A stretch of 64,000 nt of DNA from an uncultured Alphaproteobacteria bacterium. Its GTDB lineage: Bacteria; Pseudomonadota; Alphaproteobacteria; CAAGCB01; CAG-977. The translations under genes were made by a program, and so were the position numbers. Of this stretch, positions 8,983 to 18,596 are shown piece by piece; position 1 is the first letter of the stretch, and every line of letters begins with the position of its first letter. A model generated the notes under the pieces. That model worked only from the letters and a program-made list of their open reading frames with translations. It was not told the origin of the DNA and ran no database searches. The stretch covers positions 6,295 through 70,294 of the forward strand of contig CAKQWA010000011.1 in NCBI GenBank assembly GCA_934277945.1, in the 5' to 3' direction.

Positions 8983-9621
8983 TTATCCGTCGTCGGCGGG
9001 CGTAAACACGCATTGCCCGTCCAGCACTTTGAACTGCACAAGCGGGTATTCTTTGGCGTGCGGCAGATCGAAATGCCACCATTCGCTTGCAAACCGTTCA
9101 AATCCAGCGGATTCCATCAAATCGCACAATTTTTGACGGTTTTCGTTTTCGCGCGCGTTTCCGGACGTGTACGCGTACGCCGCCTTTTTCAAATTTTCGC
9201 GGTAGCCGTCCAAAACGCCGCAATGCACTTCGTCGGCAAAGCGCGGCAGATAAGCGTCGACTTTTGTCGGGAAATCCAGTTCTTCGCCGTCTTCACGGCA
9301 CAAGCACACGTCCAGTGCCGCCGCGTGACAATGCGACGACAAAAACGCGCTGTCCGCATACAATCCCTTGACGGGCATGGCGTTCATCATCAGCGTGTGC
9401 GACAACGGCGGGCGATACCCGTCGAACACCTTTAATTTCAGATGCTCCGCGCGCAGTTTCGGACGCAGGTTTTCCAGATTCTCCGCCGCTTCGGGACGGA
9501 TGAAGCACCTGTTCCCCAAGCCGATTTGCCCGTACGCGTCAATGCCCGACATATTCGCCGGCTTGGCGTACATCATGTCGACAATAAAATCGGCGTCGCT
9601 TTTGATTTCGACCAATTTCAT
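8983..9621 (-). CDS. ddpX: D-alanyl-D-alanine dipeptidase (VanX/DdpX family, M15D)
   Basis: Zinc dipeptidase that cleaves D-Ala-D-Ala, usually in peptidoglycan turnover. The 212-residue product has the M15D metal motif SSHCHAAALDVCL (His and Asp ligands) and the late EWWHF with its catalytic Glu and last His. It begins 14 bp after the lepA stop; a G-rich run (AGGGGGCGG) precedes the ATG. There is no signal peptide, so action would be cytosolic. No vanHA genes are near, so a vancomycin-resistance role is unlikely. The frame extends up to 9897 inside lepA, without support. Confidence 0.85.
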   Translation of the reverse strand: MKLVEIKSDADFIVDMMYAKPANMSGIDAYGQIGLGNRCFIRPEAAENLENLRPKLRAEHLKLKVFDGYRPPLSHTLMMNAMPVKGLYADSAFLSSHCHAAALDVCLCREDGEELDFPTKVDAYLPRFADEVHCGVLDGYRENLKKAAYAYTSGNARENENRQKLCDLMESAGFERFASEWWHFDLPHAKEYPLVQFKVLDGQCVFTPADDG

Positions 9622-9635
9622 CGCCCCGCCCCCTG

Positions 9636-11438
9636 TCAATCGTCGCCGATGCGCAAAGCGGAAATGAACGCGGATTGCGGAATTTCGACCTTTCCGAACT
9701 GCCGCATACGCTTTTTGCCTTCTTTTTGCTTTTCCAAAAGTTTGCGCTTGCGGGTGATGTCGCCGCCGTAGCATTTCGACGTCACGTCCTTGCGGAAAGC
9801 GGCGATGTCTTCGCGCGCGATGATTTTTCCGCCGATCGCCGCCTGAATGGGAATCTTGAACTGGTGGCGGGGGATTAAATCTTTCAAGCGTTCGCAAATC
9901 TGCCGTCCGCGCCGCTCCGACTGGCTTCTGTGCGCCAAAAACGACAAGGCGTCGACCGTTTCGCCGTTGACCAGAATGGCGACTTTGACCAAATCGCCGA
10001 CCTGATGCCCGATGACTTCGTAATCAAAACTCGCGTAGCCGCTTGTAATGGATTTCAGACGGTCGTAAAAATCGAAAACGATTTCGTTCAGCGGCAGTTC
10101 GTACACCAGCATCGCGCGATTGCCGACGTAAGTCAGGTCTTTCTGCACGCCGCGGCGTTCCGTGCATAATTGAAGCACCGCGCCCAGATATTCGTCCGGC
10201 ACCAGAATGGAGGCTTTGACCCACGGCTCCTCGATGGACGCGATGCGCGCGACGTCGGGGAAATCGGCGGGGTTGTGCAATTCCAAATCTTCGCCGTTCG
10301 TCAGGTGGATTTTGTACACGACGCTCGGCGCGGTGGTAATCAAATCCAGATTGAATTCGCGTTCCAGCCGCTCCTCGATGATTTCCATGTGCAGCAGTCC
10401 CAAGAACCCGCACCGGAAGCCCTGCCCCAGCGCCGCCGATTTTTCGGGCATGAACTGGAAACTGGCGTCGTTCAACTGCAATTTCGCCAAAGCGTCGCGC
10501 AACGCGTCGTAATAACTGGAATCCAGCGGGAACATCGAGCAGAAAACGACGGGAACGCTGGGTTTGAATCCGGGGAGAGCCTCGCTCGCGGGGCGTTTGT
10601 CGTCGGTGATCGTATCGCCGACTTTCGTGTCGCCGACGGTTTTAATGCCCGCCGTGATAAAGCCGAGTTCGCCCGCGCTCAACTCCGGCACATCGGTCAT
10701 TTTCGGCGTGAAAATGCCGACGCGTTCGACGTCGTGCACGGTGTTGTTCGCCATCATGCGAATTTTCATGCCTTTTTTCAAAACGCCGTCTTTGACGCGC
10801 ACCAAAATAATGACGCCCAGATAGGAATCGTACCAAGAATCGACCAGCATCGCTTTCAAGGGCGCGTCTCGGTCGCCCTTCGGCGCGGGCAGATACTTGA
10901 CAATGCTTTCCAGCACTTCATGGATGCCCAATCCCGTCTTGGCGGACGTTTCAACCGCGTTCGCCGTGTCGATGCCGATGACTTCCTCGATTTGCTCCTT
11001 GACTTCCTGCGGATGCGCGGCGGGCAAATCGACCTTGTTGACGACGGGGACGATTTCGTGGTCGCAATCCAGCGCCTTGTACACGTTCGCCAAAGTCTGC
11101 GCCTCCACGCCCTGCGTCGAATCGACGACCAGCAGGGACCCTTCGCACGCGGCGAGAGAACGGCTGACCTCATACGTAAAGTCGACGTGCCCCGGCGTGT
11201 CGATCAGGTTCAGCTGATACGTTTGTCCGTCGTCGGCTTTGTAATTCAGGCGCACGGTCTGCGCTTTAATCGTAATGCCGCGTTCGCGCTCCAAATCCAT
11301 TGAATCGAGCACCTGATTTTTCATTTCGCGCTCGGTCAGCCCGCCGCACGTTTGAATCAAGCGATCCGCCAGCGTCGATTTGCCGTGATCGATGTGCGCG
11401 ACAATGGAAAAATTGCGAATGTGCGATAAATCAGTCAT
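9636..11438 (-). CDS. lepA: Elongation factor 4 (LepA), GTPase
   Basis: Ribosome-associated GTPase. The 600-residue product shows the G1 motif AHIDHGKSTLADR, G3 DTPGHVDF, G4 NKVDLP, the EF-G-like domains and the LepA-specific C-terminal domain (GRQICERLKDLIPRHQF, KCYGGDITRKRKLLEKQKEGK). MTDLSHIRNFSIVAHIDHGK at 11438 has GGGAG upstream and is the family start; 13 further codons to 11477 are not expected. It is in operon with ddpX downstream. Confidence 0.97.
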   Translation of the reverse strand: MTDLSHIRNFSIVAHIDHGKSTLADRLIQTCGGLTEREMKNQVLDSMDLERERGITIKAQTVRLNYKADDGQTYQLNLIDTPGHVDFTYEVSRSLAACEGSLLVVDSTQGVEAQTLANVYKALDCDHEIVPVVNKVDLPAAHPQEVKEQIEEVIGIDTANAVETSAKTGLGIHEVLESIVKYLPAPKGDRDAPLKAMLVDSWYDSYLGVIILVRVKDGVLKKGMKIRMMANNTVHDVERVGIFTPKMTDVPELSAGELGFITAGIKTVGDTKVGDTITDDKRPASEALPGFKPSVPVVFCSMFPLDSSYYDALRDALAKLQLNDASFQFMPEKSAALGQGFRCGFLGLLHMEIIEERLEREFNLDLITTAPSVVYKIHLTNGEDLELHNPADFPDVARIASIEEPWVKASILVPDEYLGAVLQLCTERRGVQKDLTYVGNRAMLVYELPLNEIVFDFYDRLKSITSGYASFDYEVIGHQVGDLVKVAILVNGETVDALSFLAHRSQSERRGRQICERLKDLIPRHQFKIPIQAAIGGKIIAREDIAAFRKDVTSKCYGGDITRKRKLLEKQKEGKKRMRQFGKVEIPQSAFISALRIGDD

Positions 11439-11579
11439 GACCGCTCCCTTTTTTCTTACCGGATAGGATAAAAACATATTTTATAAAAAAATGAAAATGA
11501 AAAATAAAAGATTTCCCTTTTGCAAAACGGGTGTGCTATATATTTTATAAATAATTTTTTGTTTTTAAAGGTTTATGTG

Positions 11580-12200
11580 ATGTTGAGCATTCTTTTGCCC
11601 GCTATAACGGTGCTGTTCGTGACGATGGACCCCATCGGCAATATGCCCGTTTTCATGAGTTTGACGAACAGCCCGCGTCCCGATTACGCGAAAGCGATGG
11701 CGCGCCGTTCGGTTTTAATCGGCGGAACGGTTCTGCTGTTTTTCGCCTTTGCCGGAGAAACTTTCCTGCGCCTGCTGGGAATCTCCCTGCCCGCGTTCCG
11801 CATCGCCGGCGGCGTCATGCTGTTTGTCGTGGCTTTGCAAATGGTTTTCGGCGGCGAGGAAAAGCAGAAAATGGATGACGAGGAAACGGCGTTTCAAAAC
11901 GATGTGTCCGTCTTTCCGCTCGCCGTGCCGCTGATTGCGGGACCGGGAACGATTACGTCCATCATCCTGCTGATGAATCAGGCTAAAACGGAATCCCTGT
12001 CGTCGCAGATTTGCGTTGTCGCCGCCATGACCGTGGTGCTGCTGATAACGTTTTTCGCATTCCGCCTGTCAACGCTGTGCGCGCGCATCATGGGACAGAC
12101 GATCAATCAGGTCATCACCAGAATCTTGGGGCTGATTTTGGCGGCAATGGCGGCGCAGTTCGTCGTTGACGGAATCAACGGCGTCATGTCGGCGGTATAA
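11580..12200 (+). CDS. MarC family (UPF0056) inner-membrane protein
   Basis: A 206-residue polytopic membrane protein with about six hydrophobic segments. It carries the family signatures DPIGNMPVFMSLT near the N-terminus and PLAVPLIAGPGTITSIILLM in the middle. The function of MarC proteins is not settled. MLSILLPA at 11580 is preferred over an upstream ATG because AAAGG is just before it. Confidence 0.85.
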   Translation: MLSILLPAITVLFVTMDPIGNMPVFMSLTNSPRPDYAKAMARRSVLIGGTVLLFFAFAGETFLRLLGISLPAFRIAGGVMLFVVALQMVFGGEEKQKMDDEETAFQNDVSVFPLAVPLIAGPGTITSIILLMNQAKTESLSSQICVVAAMTVVLLITFFAFRLSTLCARIMGQTINQVITRILGLILAAMAAQFVVDGINGVMSAV

Positions 12201-12225
12201 AATTTCAAACCGCCCACAAAAAGAC

Positions 12226-12254
12226 TTGACGAACCCGCGCAAGTGCATTATTAG
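12226..12254 (+). promoter_or_regulatory. Promoter of tRNA-Gln
   Basis: TTGACG (12226-12231), 17 bp, TATTAG (12249-12254), 12 bp before the mature tRNA end. The tRNA-Val promoter has the same layout. Confidence 0.6.
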
Positions 12255-12266
12255 TTAAGCGTTTAT

Positions 12267-12341
12267 TGGGATGTAGCCAAGCGGTAAGGCAACGGACTTT
12301 GACTCCGTCATTCGCTGGTTCGAGTCCAGCCATCCCAACCA
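12267..12341 (+). tRNA. tRNA-Gln (anticodon TTG), CCA encoded
   Basis: Full cloverleaf: 7-bp acceptor TGGGATG / CATCCCA, A discriminator, encoded CCA. The anticodon loop CTTTGAC gives TTG, and the T arm is GCTGG TTCGAGT CCAGC. Confidence 0.95.
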
Positions 12342-12345
12342 CTTG

Positions 12346-12372
12346 AAAGCCGCTCGGTTGGGCGGCTTTTTT
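12346..12372 (+). terminator. Terminator after tRNA-Gln
   Basis: AAAGCCGC stem with GGCGGCTTT and a T run five bases after the CCA. Confidence 0.75.
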
Positions 12373-12469
12373 GTATGAAAAAATCAAGCGTTTTTCGGCG
12401 TGCGAAAGCAAAACGCGTCCGCAAGGAAAAAGCGTGAAAAATACGGCTCGCGAAGGCAAGTCCGCCGCC

Positions 12470-13387
12470 TTACGCCCGTTTGATTGTCACGACGTGTTTC
12501 GGACGGTGGTATGCCGCGATGAAAACGCCCAAAAGCACCAGCGCCCCGCCCGCCAGTTGCACTTTCGTCATTCCCTCGTGCAGAACAACCGCCGCTTCCA
12601 GCGAACTGAACACGGGCATCAGATAGTAAATCAGCCCCGCCTTTAAACTGCCCAGCGTTTCCAGCGTGACGTTCCAGCAAAAATACGCAAACAGCGACGG
12701 CAGCACCCCCATGTACACGATTGTCCACACGCCTTTCGCCGTCAGGTTCGCCGCCGGCGCGTACGGATAAGTGACGGCGCAGACGATTGCAAGAAAGACG
12801 ACCGCGACGAAAATGCTCGCGGCAAGCAGTTCGTTTTCGCTCAACCCCTGCACGCCGCCCGCCTGAAACGCTCCGTACAAACCGAACACAGCCGCCCCGA
12901 TCAGCATATAGAAATCGCCCCGCACGAATTGGAAATTTTCAATATCGGTCAAATGCCCTTTCATAATAATCGTCAGCACGCCGGACAGCGCGATTAAAAA
13001 GCCGGCGCATTGTTTAAGCGACACTTTCGTTTTTAAGAACATCGCCGAAAAAATAACCAAAAACACGGGACCCGTCGTGCCTAAAAGAGCCATGTTGACC
13101 GCGCCCGCCGTATGCCCCGCCCGATACACAAGCGTGTTTTGCAGGGCGATGCCCGACACGGACAAAATGAGAATCCGCCAAAAATTTTGCATTAAAATTT
13201 GCCGTTTTTGCCACAGCGGACGCGCGTAGAACGGCATCAAAACCGCTCCCGCGACCGCCCAGCGTCCCAAAGAGATTTGCCACGGCGTCAATTCGTCCGC
13301 CATATAGCGTGCGATGATGACGTTGTAACTCCAAAACAGCACGGCGCAAACGCCCGTCAAATAGCCGAAAAATGCTTTTTTACGCAT
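12470..13387 (-). CDS. EamA/DMT superfamily transporter
   Basis: A 305-residue inner-membrane carrier with ten predicted membrane segments arranged as two EamA repeats (about residues 1-135 and 150-295), for example FFGYLTGVCAVLFWSYNVI at the start and GGALVLLGVFIAAY at the end. Substrates of this family range from metabolites to amino acids and cannot be told here. MRKKAFFGY at 13387 has AAGGA upstream; an earlier start at 13444 is less likely. Confidence 0.85.
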   Translation of the reverse strand: MRKKAFFGYLTGVCAVLFWSYNVIIARYMADELTPWQISLGRWAVAGAVLMPFYARPLWQKRQILMQNFWRILILSVSGIALQNTLVYRAGHTAGAVNMALLGTTGPVFLVIFSAMFLKTKVSLKQCAGFLIALSGVLTIIMKGHLTDIENFQFVRGDFYMLIGAAVFGLYGAFQAGGVQGLSENELLAASIFVAVVFLAIVCAVTYPYAPAANLTAKGVWTIVYMGVLPSLFAYFCWNVTLETLGSLKAGLIYYLMPVFSSLEAAVVLHEGMTKVQLAGGALVLLGVFIAAYHRPKHVVTIKRA

Positions 13388-13651
13388 TTGCTTTTCCTTT
13401 CGACGACAGGATACCCTTTCGCGCGCGGCGTTGAAAGCAGGCAAATCGGACGGGACGCATAACTATACGATTTAAGAAAAACGGCGGACTTTCAGAAAAA
13501 TTATCTTTTTACGACTTTATAATAAACATTGCATCACATTGAAAAATATGCGTTTTTTGATTTTTATACACAGCGTTAATTTTCTTGCTCCGATTGTCTT
13601 TCGCTTATAAACTTCAAGTCAAACAAATTCACACGAGAGGGAGTTCTATCA

Positions 13652-14959
13652 ATGAACAGATATTCCAAATTCATCGCCGCGTCGGTTCTCGGATTGACGG
13701 TCGCGTCCAACGCGCAGGCGGCGGGCTACCAGTTGAGCGATTACAGCGTGGCGGGCTTGGGGCGTTCCTATGCGGGCGCGGGCGTGGTCGGCGACGATTA
13801 TTCCGCTTTGGCTTACAACCCCGCAGGGATGTTCGCCAACCCGAAAACGGGTATGCAGGTCGGCGCGACGCTGGTGCAGCAGTACGGCAAGGTCAAAGGC
13901 ACGGATTCTTTCGGTAAATCCGGCAAAGACGACATCAGCGTTTATTCGCCCCTGCCGAACTTCTTCGCGCAGTACAAAATCAACGACGATTTAATGGCGG
14001 GCTTCGGCGTGTATATGCCCTACGGTCTGGCGTCCGACTACGGCGACGACTTTTTCGCTTCGGGCGAAGGCATCACGACCGATTTGCGCATCGTCGATTT
14101 GAACCTGTCCGCCGCGTACAAACTGACCGACACGTTTTCGATCGGCGCGGGCTTGATTTACCGCTACGTTCGCGGCAAAGTCACCGGATACGCGAGAAGC
14201 CCCGTTTCCTACCCTCCGATTTCGCTTTCGCGGGGCGACAAACTCGGCTATTACAACTACGATTTGGACAACTGGAACTGGTACGGCAACTTCGGCGTTA
14301 TGTGGGAACCCGTCAAAGACACGCGCATCGGCGTTTCTTTCCGTCCGACGCGTCACCACAAGGTTGAAGGACCTTTGGAAATCGGTCTGACGCCCGTCGG
14401 CGTTATGGCGTCTTCGCCGTTCGGTTTGAACGCCGGAACGTATGAAGCGTCCTCCACGCAGGTTTTGCCCGAACAGGTCATCATTTCCGCGTTTACGAAA
14501 CAGAACAATTTCGGTTATTCGTTCATGGCGCGCTGGACACGCTGGACGCGCTTCCAGAAATTCACGATGGTTTCACCCGACGCGGCGGCAAACGGCGCGG
14601 GCGCGTTCGGAGATAAAACGGCGGAATACAACTGGCACAACACTTGGACGGTGTCTTTGGGCGCGGATTGGTACTACAACGACACTTGGACGTTCCGCGC
14701 AGGCGTCGCCTACGACCAGTCGCCCGCGACGGACGGCAACTACCGCACGACGCGCATTCCCGACCAGTCGCGCTACTGGGTGTCTTTGGGCACGACGTAC
14801 AACATCAACAAAAATTCCCGCATCGACGTCGGCTACGCGCATCTGTTCATGCGCACCTACCACGCCCGCAACGGCGCGAACGGCGGTCCGGGAAGCGAAG
14901 ACGTCAAGTACGACGCGCAGGCGAACATCATCGGCGTGCAGTACCAGTACGACTTCTAA
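13652..14959 (+). CDS. Outer-membrane transport protein, OmpP1/FadL family
   Basis: A 435-residue outer-membrane beta-barrel for uptake of long-chain fatty acids or other hydrophobic compounds. It has a signal peptide (MNRYSK to NAQA), the hatch region AGYQLSDYSVAGLGRSYAGA and the FadL box YNPAGMF, then alternating barrel strands and a C-terminal aromatic residue (YQYDF). AGGGAG lies before the ATG. The 264 bp upstream hold AT-rich segments but no promoter I can call with confidence. Confidence 0.9.
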   Translation: MNRYSKFIAASVLGLTVASNAQAAGYQLSDYSVAGLGRSYAGAGVVGDDYSALAYNPAGMFANPKTGMQVGATLVQQYGKVKGTDSFGKSGKDDISVYSPLPNFFAQYKINDDLMAGFGVYMPYGLASDYGDDFFASGEGITTDLRIVDLNLSAAYKLTDTFSIGAGLIYRYVRGKVTGYARSPVSYPPISLSRGDKLGYYNYDLDNWNWYGNFGVMWEPVKDTRIGVSFRPTRHHKVEGPLEIGLTPVGVMASSPFGLNAGTYEASSTQVLPEQVIISAFTKQNNFGYSFMARWTRWTRFQKFTMVSPDAAANGAGAFGDKTAEYNWHNTWTVSLGADWYYNDTWTFRAGVAYDQSPATDGNYRTTRIPDQSRYWVSLGTTYNINKNSRIDVGYAHLFMRTYHARNGANGGPGSEDVKYDAQANIIGVQYQYDF

Positions 14960-14981
14960 CCTTTTTTCCTCTGACGACAAC

Positions 14982-15016
14982 ATCCCCGCCCGCGACGAAC
15001 GGACGGGGATTTTTTA
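14982..15016 (+). terminator. Terminator of the fadL-like gene
   Basis: ATCCCCG / CGGGGAT stem with T run, 22 bp after the stop. Confidence 0.75.
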
Positions 15017-15040
15017 TCCCGCTTCATTCCCGACAAACGA

Positions 15041-15073
15041 AAATCCCCGCTTTTGCCGAGCGGGGATTTTTTG
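15041..15073. terminator. Bidirectional terminator between fadL-like gene and ettA
   Basis: AAAATCCCCGC / GCGGGGATTTTTT: T runs are present on both strands between convergent genes. Confidence 0.75.
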
Positions 15074-15084
15074 TCCGTGTCTAT

Positions 15085-16767
15085 TTATTTTCTGACAAGC
15101 GGTTTGTATTTCACGCGGTGCGGATTAACCGCCTCTTCGCCCAAGCGGCGTTTTTTGTCCGCTTCGTAATCTTCAAAGTTGCCTTCGAACCATTCGACGT
15201 GGCTGTCGCCCTCGAACGCCAGAATGTGCGTCGCGATGCGGTCCAAAAACCAGCGGTCGTGGGACGTGACGACGGCGCATCCGGCAAACGCGAGCAACGC
15301 TTCTTCCAGCGCGCGCAGGGTGTCCACGTCCAAATCGTTCGTCGGTTCGTCAAGCAGAATGACGTTCGCGCCGCTTTTCAGCATTTTCGCCATGTGCACG
15401 CGGTTGCGTTCGCCGCCCGAAAGCAGTCCGACTTTCTTTTGCTGGTCCGCGCCCTTGAAGTTGAATTGCCCGACGTACGCGCGCGACGCCATTTTGCGCT
15501 TGCCCAACAGCAATTCGTCCACGCCGCCCGAAATTTCCTGCCACACGGTGTTGTTGTCGTTCAGCGCGTCGCGGCTTTGGTCGACATAGCCCAAGACAAC
15601 CGTGTCGCCGATGCGGAACGAGCCGGAATCGACCTGCTCCTGTCCCGTAATCAAGCGCATCAGCGTCGTTTTGCCGACGCCGTTCGCGCCGATGACGCCG
15701 ACAATCGCGCCGGGGGGGATGCGGAACGACAGATTGTCGATCAGCAGGCGGTCGCCGTAGCCTTTCGACACGTTTTCCGCCTCGATCACGACATCGCCCA
15801 AACGGGGACCTTGCGGAATGATGATTTGCGCCTGACCTTCGGCGATTTTGCCCGCGTCAGCCACCAATTTGTCAAAAGCCGCAATACGCGCCTTGCTTTT
15901 CGCCTGACGCGCTTTCGGGCTTTGGCGAATCCATTCCAGTTCTTCGCTGATTGTCTTTTGGCGGGCGGATTCCTCTTTGGCTTCCTGCGCCAGACGCTTT
16001 TGCTTTTGTTCCAGCCAAGACGAATAATTGCCTTCGTAGGGGATGCCCTCGCCGCGATCCAGTTCCAAAATCCAGCCCGTGACGTTGTCCAAGAAATAGC
16101 GGTCGTGCGTGACCATGACGACCGTGCCCGCGTAATCGTGCAGATGCTGTTGCAGCCACGCGACAGATTCCGCGTCCAAGTGGTTCGTCGGTTCGTCAAG
16201 CAGCAGCAAATCGGGCTTGCTCAACAGCAGGCGGCACAGCGCGACGCGGCGTTTTTCGCCGCCCGACAGTTTCGTCACGTCGGCGTCGGCGGGCGGACAG
16301 CGCAAAGCGTCCATCGCGATTTCAATGTTGCGTTCAAAATCCCACCCGTTGCACGCGTCGATTTTTTCCTGCACTTCCGCCTGTTCGGCGATCAGCGCGT
16401 TCATTTCGTCGTCGGTCATTTCCTCGGCGAATTTCATATTGATTTCTTCAAAGCGTTTCAGCAGGTCGCGCACGCCGCCCAAACCGTCCATGATGTTCTC
16501 GATGACGTTTTTGCTCGGGTCGAGTTGCGGTTCCTGCGGCAGATAACCGACGCTTGCGCCTTCCGCCGCCCACGCTTCGCCGCTGAATTCCGTATCCAGC
16601 CCCGCCATGATTTTCAACAGCGTCGATTTACCCGCGCCGTTGTGTCCCAGCACGCCGATTTTCGCCCCCGGAAAGAACGACAGCCAGATGTTTTTCAGCA
16701 CCTGTTTGCCGCCGGGGTACGTTTTCGACAGATTTTTCATCACATAGATATATTGATATGCAGACAT
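15085..16767 (-). CDS. ettA: Energy-dependent translational throttle protein EttA (ABC-F)
   Basis: Ribosome-binding ABC-F ATPase that gates early elongation according to ATP/ADP level. The 560 residues contain two ABC domains: Walker A GHNGAGKST and GANGVGKTT, signatures LSGGEKRR and LSGGERNR, and Walker B LLLDEPTNHLD and ILLDEPTNDLD. The first domain carries the acidic arm insertion typical of EttA. AAGGA lies 8 bp before the ATG. No membrane segments are present. Confidence 0.93.
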   Translation of the reverse strand: MSAYQYIYVMKNLSKTYPGGKQVLKNIWLSFFPGAKIGVLGHNGAGKSTLLKIMAGLDTEFSGEAWAAEGASVGYLPQEPQLDPSKNVIENIMDGLGGVRDLLKRFEEINMKFAEEMTDDEMNALIAEQAEVQEKIDACNGWDFERNIEIAMDALRCPPADADVTKLSGGEKRRVALCRLLLSKPDLLLLDEPTNHLDAESVAWLQQHLHDYAGTVVMVTHDRYFLDNVTGWILELDRGEGIPYEGNYSSWLEQKQKRLAQEAKEESARQKTISEELEWIRQSPKARQAKSKARIAAFDKLVADAGKIAEGQAQIIIPQGPRLGDVVIEAENVSKGYGDRLLIDNLSFRIPPGAIVGVIGANGVGKTTLMRLITGQEQVDSGSFRIGDTVVLGYVDQSRDALNDNNTVWQEISGGVDELLLGKRKMASRAYVGQFNFKGADQQKKVGLLSGGERNRVHMAKMLKSGANVILLDEPTNDLDVDTLRALEEALLAFAGCAVVTSHDRWFLDRIATHILAFEGDSHVEWFEGNFEDYEADKKRRLGEEAVNPHRVKYKPLVRK

Positions 16768-16841
16768 TTCAAATCCTTATTTTTACAGTTGTTTGAAACG
16801 GTTATAACAGAGGAAAAAAGATTGTGCAAGCGGACAGAGCG

Positions 16842-18596
16842 TTATCTGCCCCCGCCGCCCCCGCCGCCGAAACCGCCGCCCGAAAATCCGCGCCCGCCCG
16901 ACCCGCTTGACGACGGAGAGGCGCAACAGGCGGCAATCGTCCTGTCGAACGCCCCCAGTTTCGAGGAGGAAAACGGTCTGCCGCCGTACCAGTCCGGCTG
17001 ATAGTCGAACGTGTCGGCGACTTTTTTCATTTTCTCGCACCATTGCTTTTCAATGCCGAACAAAACGGCGTAGGGAAGCAGTTTTTCCATTTTGTCGAAC
17101 GTGACGTCTTTGGGCATATCCTGATGCACCACCGTCATGAACATTTTCAGCCCGTCCAAATGCGCAATGACTTCCTGCCCCTTGCGCGTCGGACGGTAAA
17201 TCAGGTACGCGTACGCGCCCAAAGCCGCCAGAGCCGCCAAATAAAAAATCAGCACAAAACGCAAAGGCTCGGATTGCGCGACGGGAATCCACGTCACAGA
17301 CAGGCAGTTCAGCAAAATAATCAGCGTCCACAGCGTCCCGAAAACGACGTGCGCGCGAATGCGTAAAAATCCGATATACAAAAACGGCACGAAAATCAAA
17401 AGCGCCAAACCGAAACCGACGTCCCCCGCCAGATGCGCCAGCCACAAAACCCCCGCGCCCGCCAACGCCGCGCCGATGCCGACAAACAGGTAATTCGCCG
17501 AAAAATACGCGTCGCCCGCCGTTGTTTTCAGCCGCCGCGAAAACTCTTTGTAAAAAGTCCGCAAAGGCTTCGACGGCTTGTCCGACGCGACCGCCGCAAA
17601 CGGAAACTTGCGCGCGAAGAACTTTTCCTCTTTCGACACGGCTTCACGCTTTTTGGAAAACGTGAGCGTGTCCTTGTCTATTTCCGTCATTTTTAAATAG
17701 CCGCCGACCGCGTTTTCAATCAGCGCGGCGGACAGGCATCTTTTATTTTGAAGCCCGCGAAAATAAACGTACCCGCTTTGCGCCGCCGTTAAATGCGGCA
17801 CGCCGGAAAAGCGCGGCATCACTTCGGGCTTTGCGGGATCGCGCCCGTACAAATGCCACGTTGCGCCCATATACAAAAGCAAAACCGCGCCCGCCAGAAT
17901 ATACGGCAAAGCGCGGACAAGCGCGGGCGGAAACGTCACAAACCCTTTTTGAAAGCCGACGGCGAACGTCAGCCCCTCTCCCGCTTCCAGCGCGCGCGGC
18001 GCAATAAACATATCGCCCGAAATCAAGCCGCGTTCGCGCGACCCGACGCCGCCGACGTACACCGCCTTTTGCAAAACGGGCGCGCCGTCCGGCAAACGCA
18101 CGAAAGCGGACGCTTTCTTAATCGGAAACTCCCAACCGTTTCCCGTCGCGTTCCAATAAAACTCGTCGTAATCCTTAAATGCTCGGACGGCGTTGAACAC
18201 CTGATAAACAATCGTGAAAACGTAAACGTTGTCCGGCTCTAAAAACGCGTCCGAACCCGTGTTGATGCGCAAATATCCGTTTTTAAATTCCGTGGAATAC
18301 GCTTCGCTTTCATCGCCGCGCGCCGTCGTCAAACGCTCGGCGTCCTCCCCGTCGGGAACGGCGGTTTCGCGTGACACGGAAATCACGCGGTAGGTTTCGC
18401 CTTTCGCCGTCGGCAAATCGCGGTAAATGCCCCGCTTAATCCGCTTGCCCTCCGCCCTGACCGCTATTTTTTCGACAATGACGGCGGACGCGTCTTTCTG
18501 CACGTCGGCGAAAGAATCGAAACTTAAAATCTCCTCCGCCGCAAAAGCGTTCAAACTTGCCAGAAAAACGGCGAGAAAGGCGAAAACCGCTTTCAT
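16842..18596 (-). CDS. DUF2207 domain membrane protein
   Basis: A 584-residue protein with signal peptide (MKAVFAFLAVFLASLNAFA), an extracytoplasmic DUF2207 domain (to about residue 230), a membrane segment (LPYILAGAVLLLYMGATW), a cytoplasmic part, then further hydrophobic segments around 370-470. The tail is very glycine-rich (GGGFGGGGGGG), as in YciQ-like relatives. It starts directly at the lemA stop, and the LemA plus DUF2207 pairing is widespread; the pair is thought to act at the envelope, function unknown. Confidence 0.8.
   Translation of the reverse strand: MKAVFAFLAVFLASLNAFAAEEILSFDSFADVQKDASAVIVEKIAVRAEGKRIKRGIYRDLPTAKGETYRVISVSRETAVPDGEDAERLTTARGDESEAYSTEFKNGYLRINTGSDAFLEPDNVYVFTIVYQVFNAVRAFKDYDEFYWNATGNGWEFPIKKASAFVRLPDGAPVLQKAVYVGGVGSRERGLISGDMFIAPRALEAGEGLTFAVGFQKGFVTFPPALVRALPYILAGAVLLLYMGATWHLYGRDPAKPEVMPRFSGVPHLTAAQSGYVYFRGLQNKRCLSAALIENAVGGYLKMTEIDKDTLTFSKKREAVSKEEKFFARKFPFAAVASDKPSKPLRTFYKEFSRRLKTTAGDAYFSANYLFVGIGAALAGAGVLWLAHLAGDVGFGLALLIFVPFLYIGFLRIRAHVVFGTLWTLIILLNCLSVTWIPVAQSEPLRFVLIFYLAALAALGAYAYLIYRPTRKGQEVIAHLDGLKMFMTVVHQDMPKDVTFDKMEKLLPYAVLFGIEKQWCEKMKKVADTFDYQPDWYGGRPFSSSKLGAFDRTIAACCASPSSSGSGGRGFSGGGFGGGGGGGR

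Noticed and set aside
8983..9621. VanX-type vancomycin resistance
   Set aside because: No vanH, vanA or vanRS genes are near and the gene is in operon with lepA; a plain D-Ala-D-Ala dipeptidase is the simpler call.
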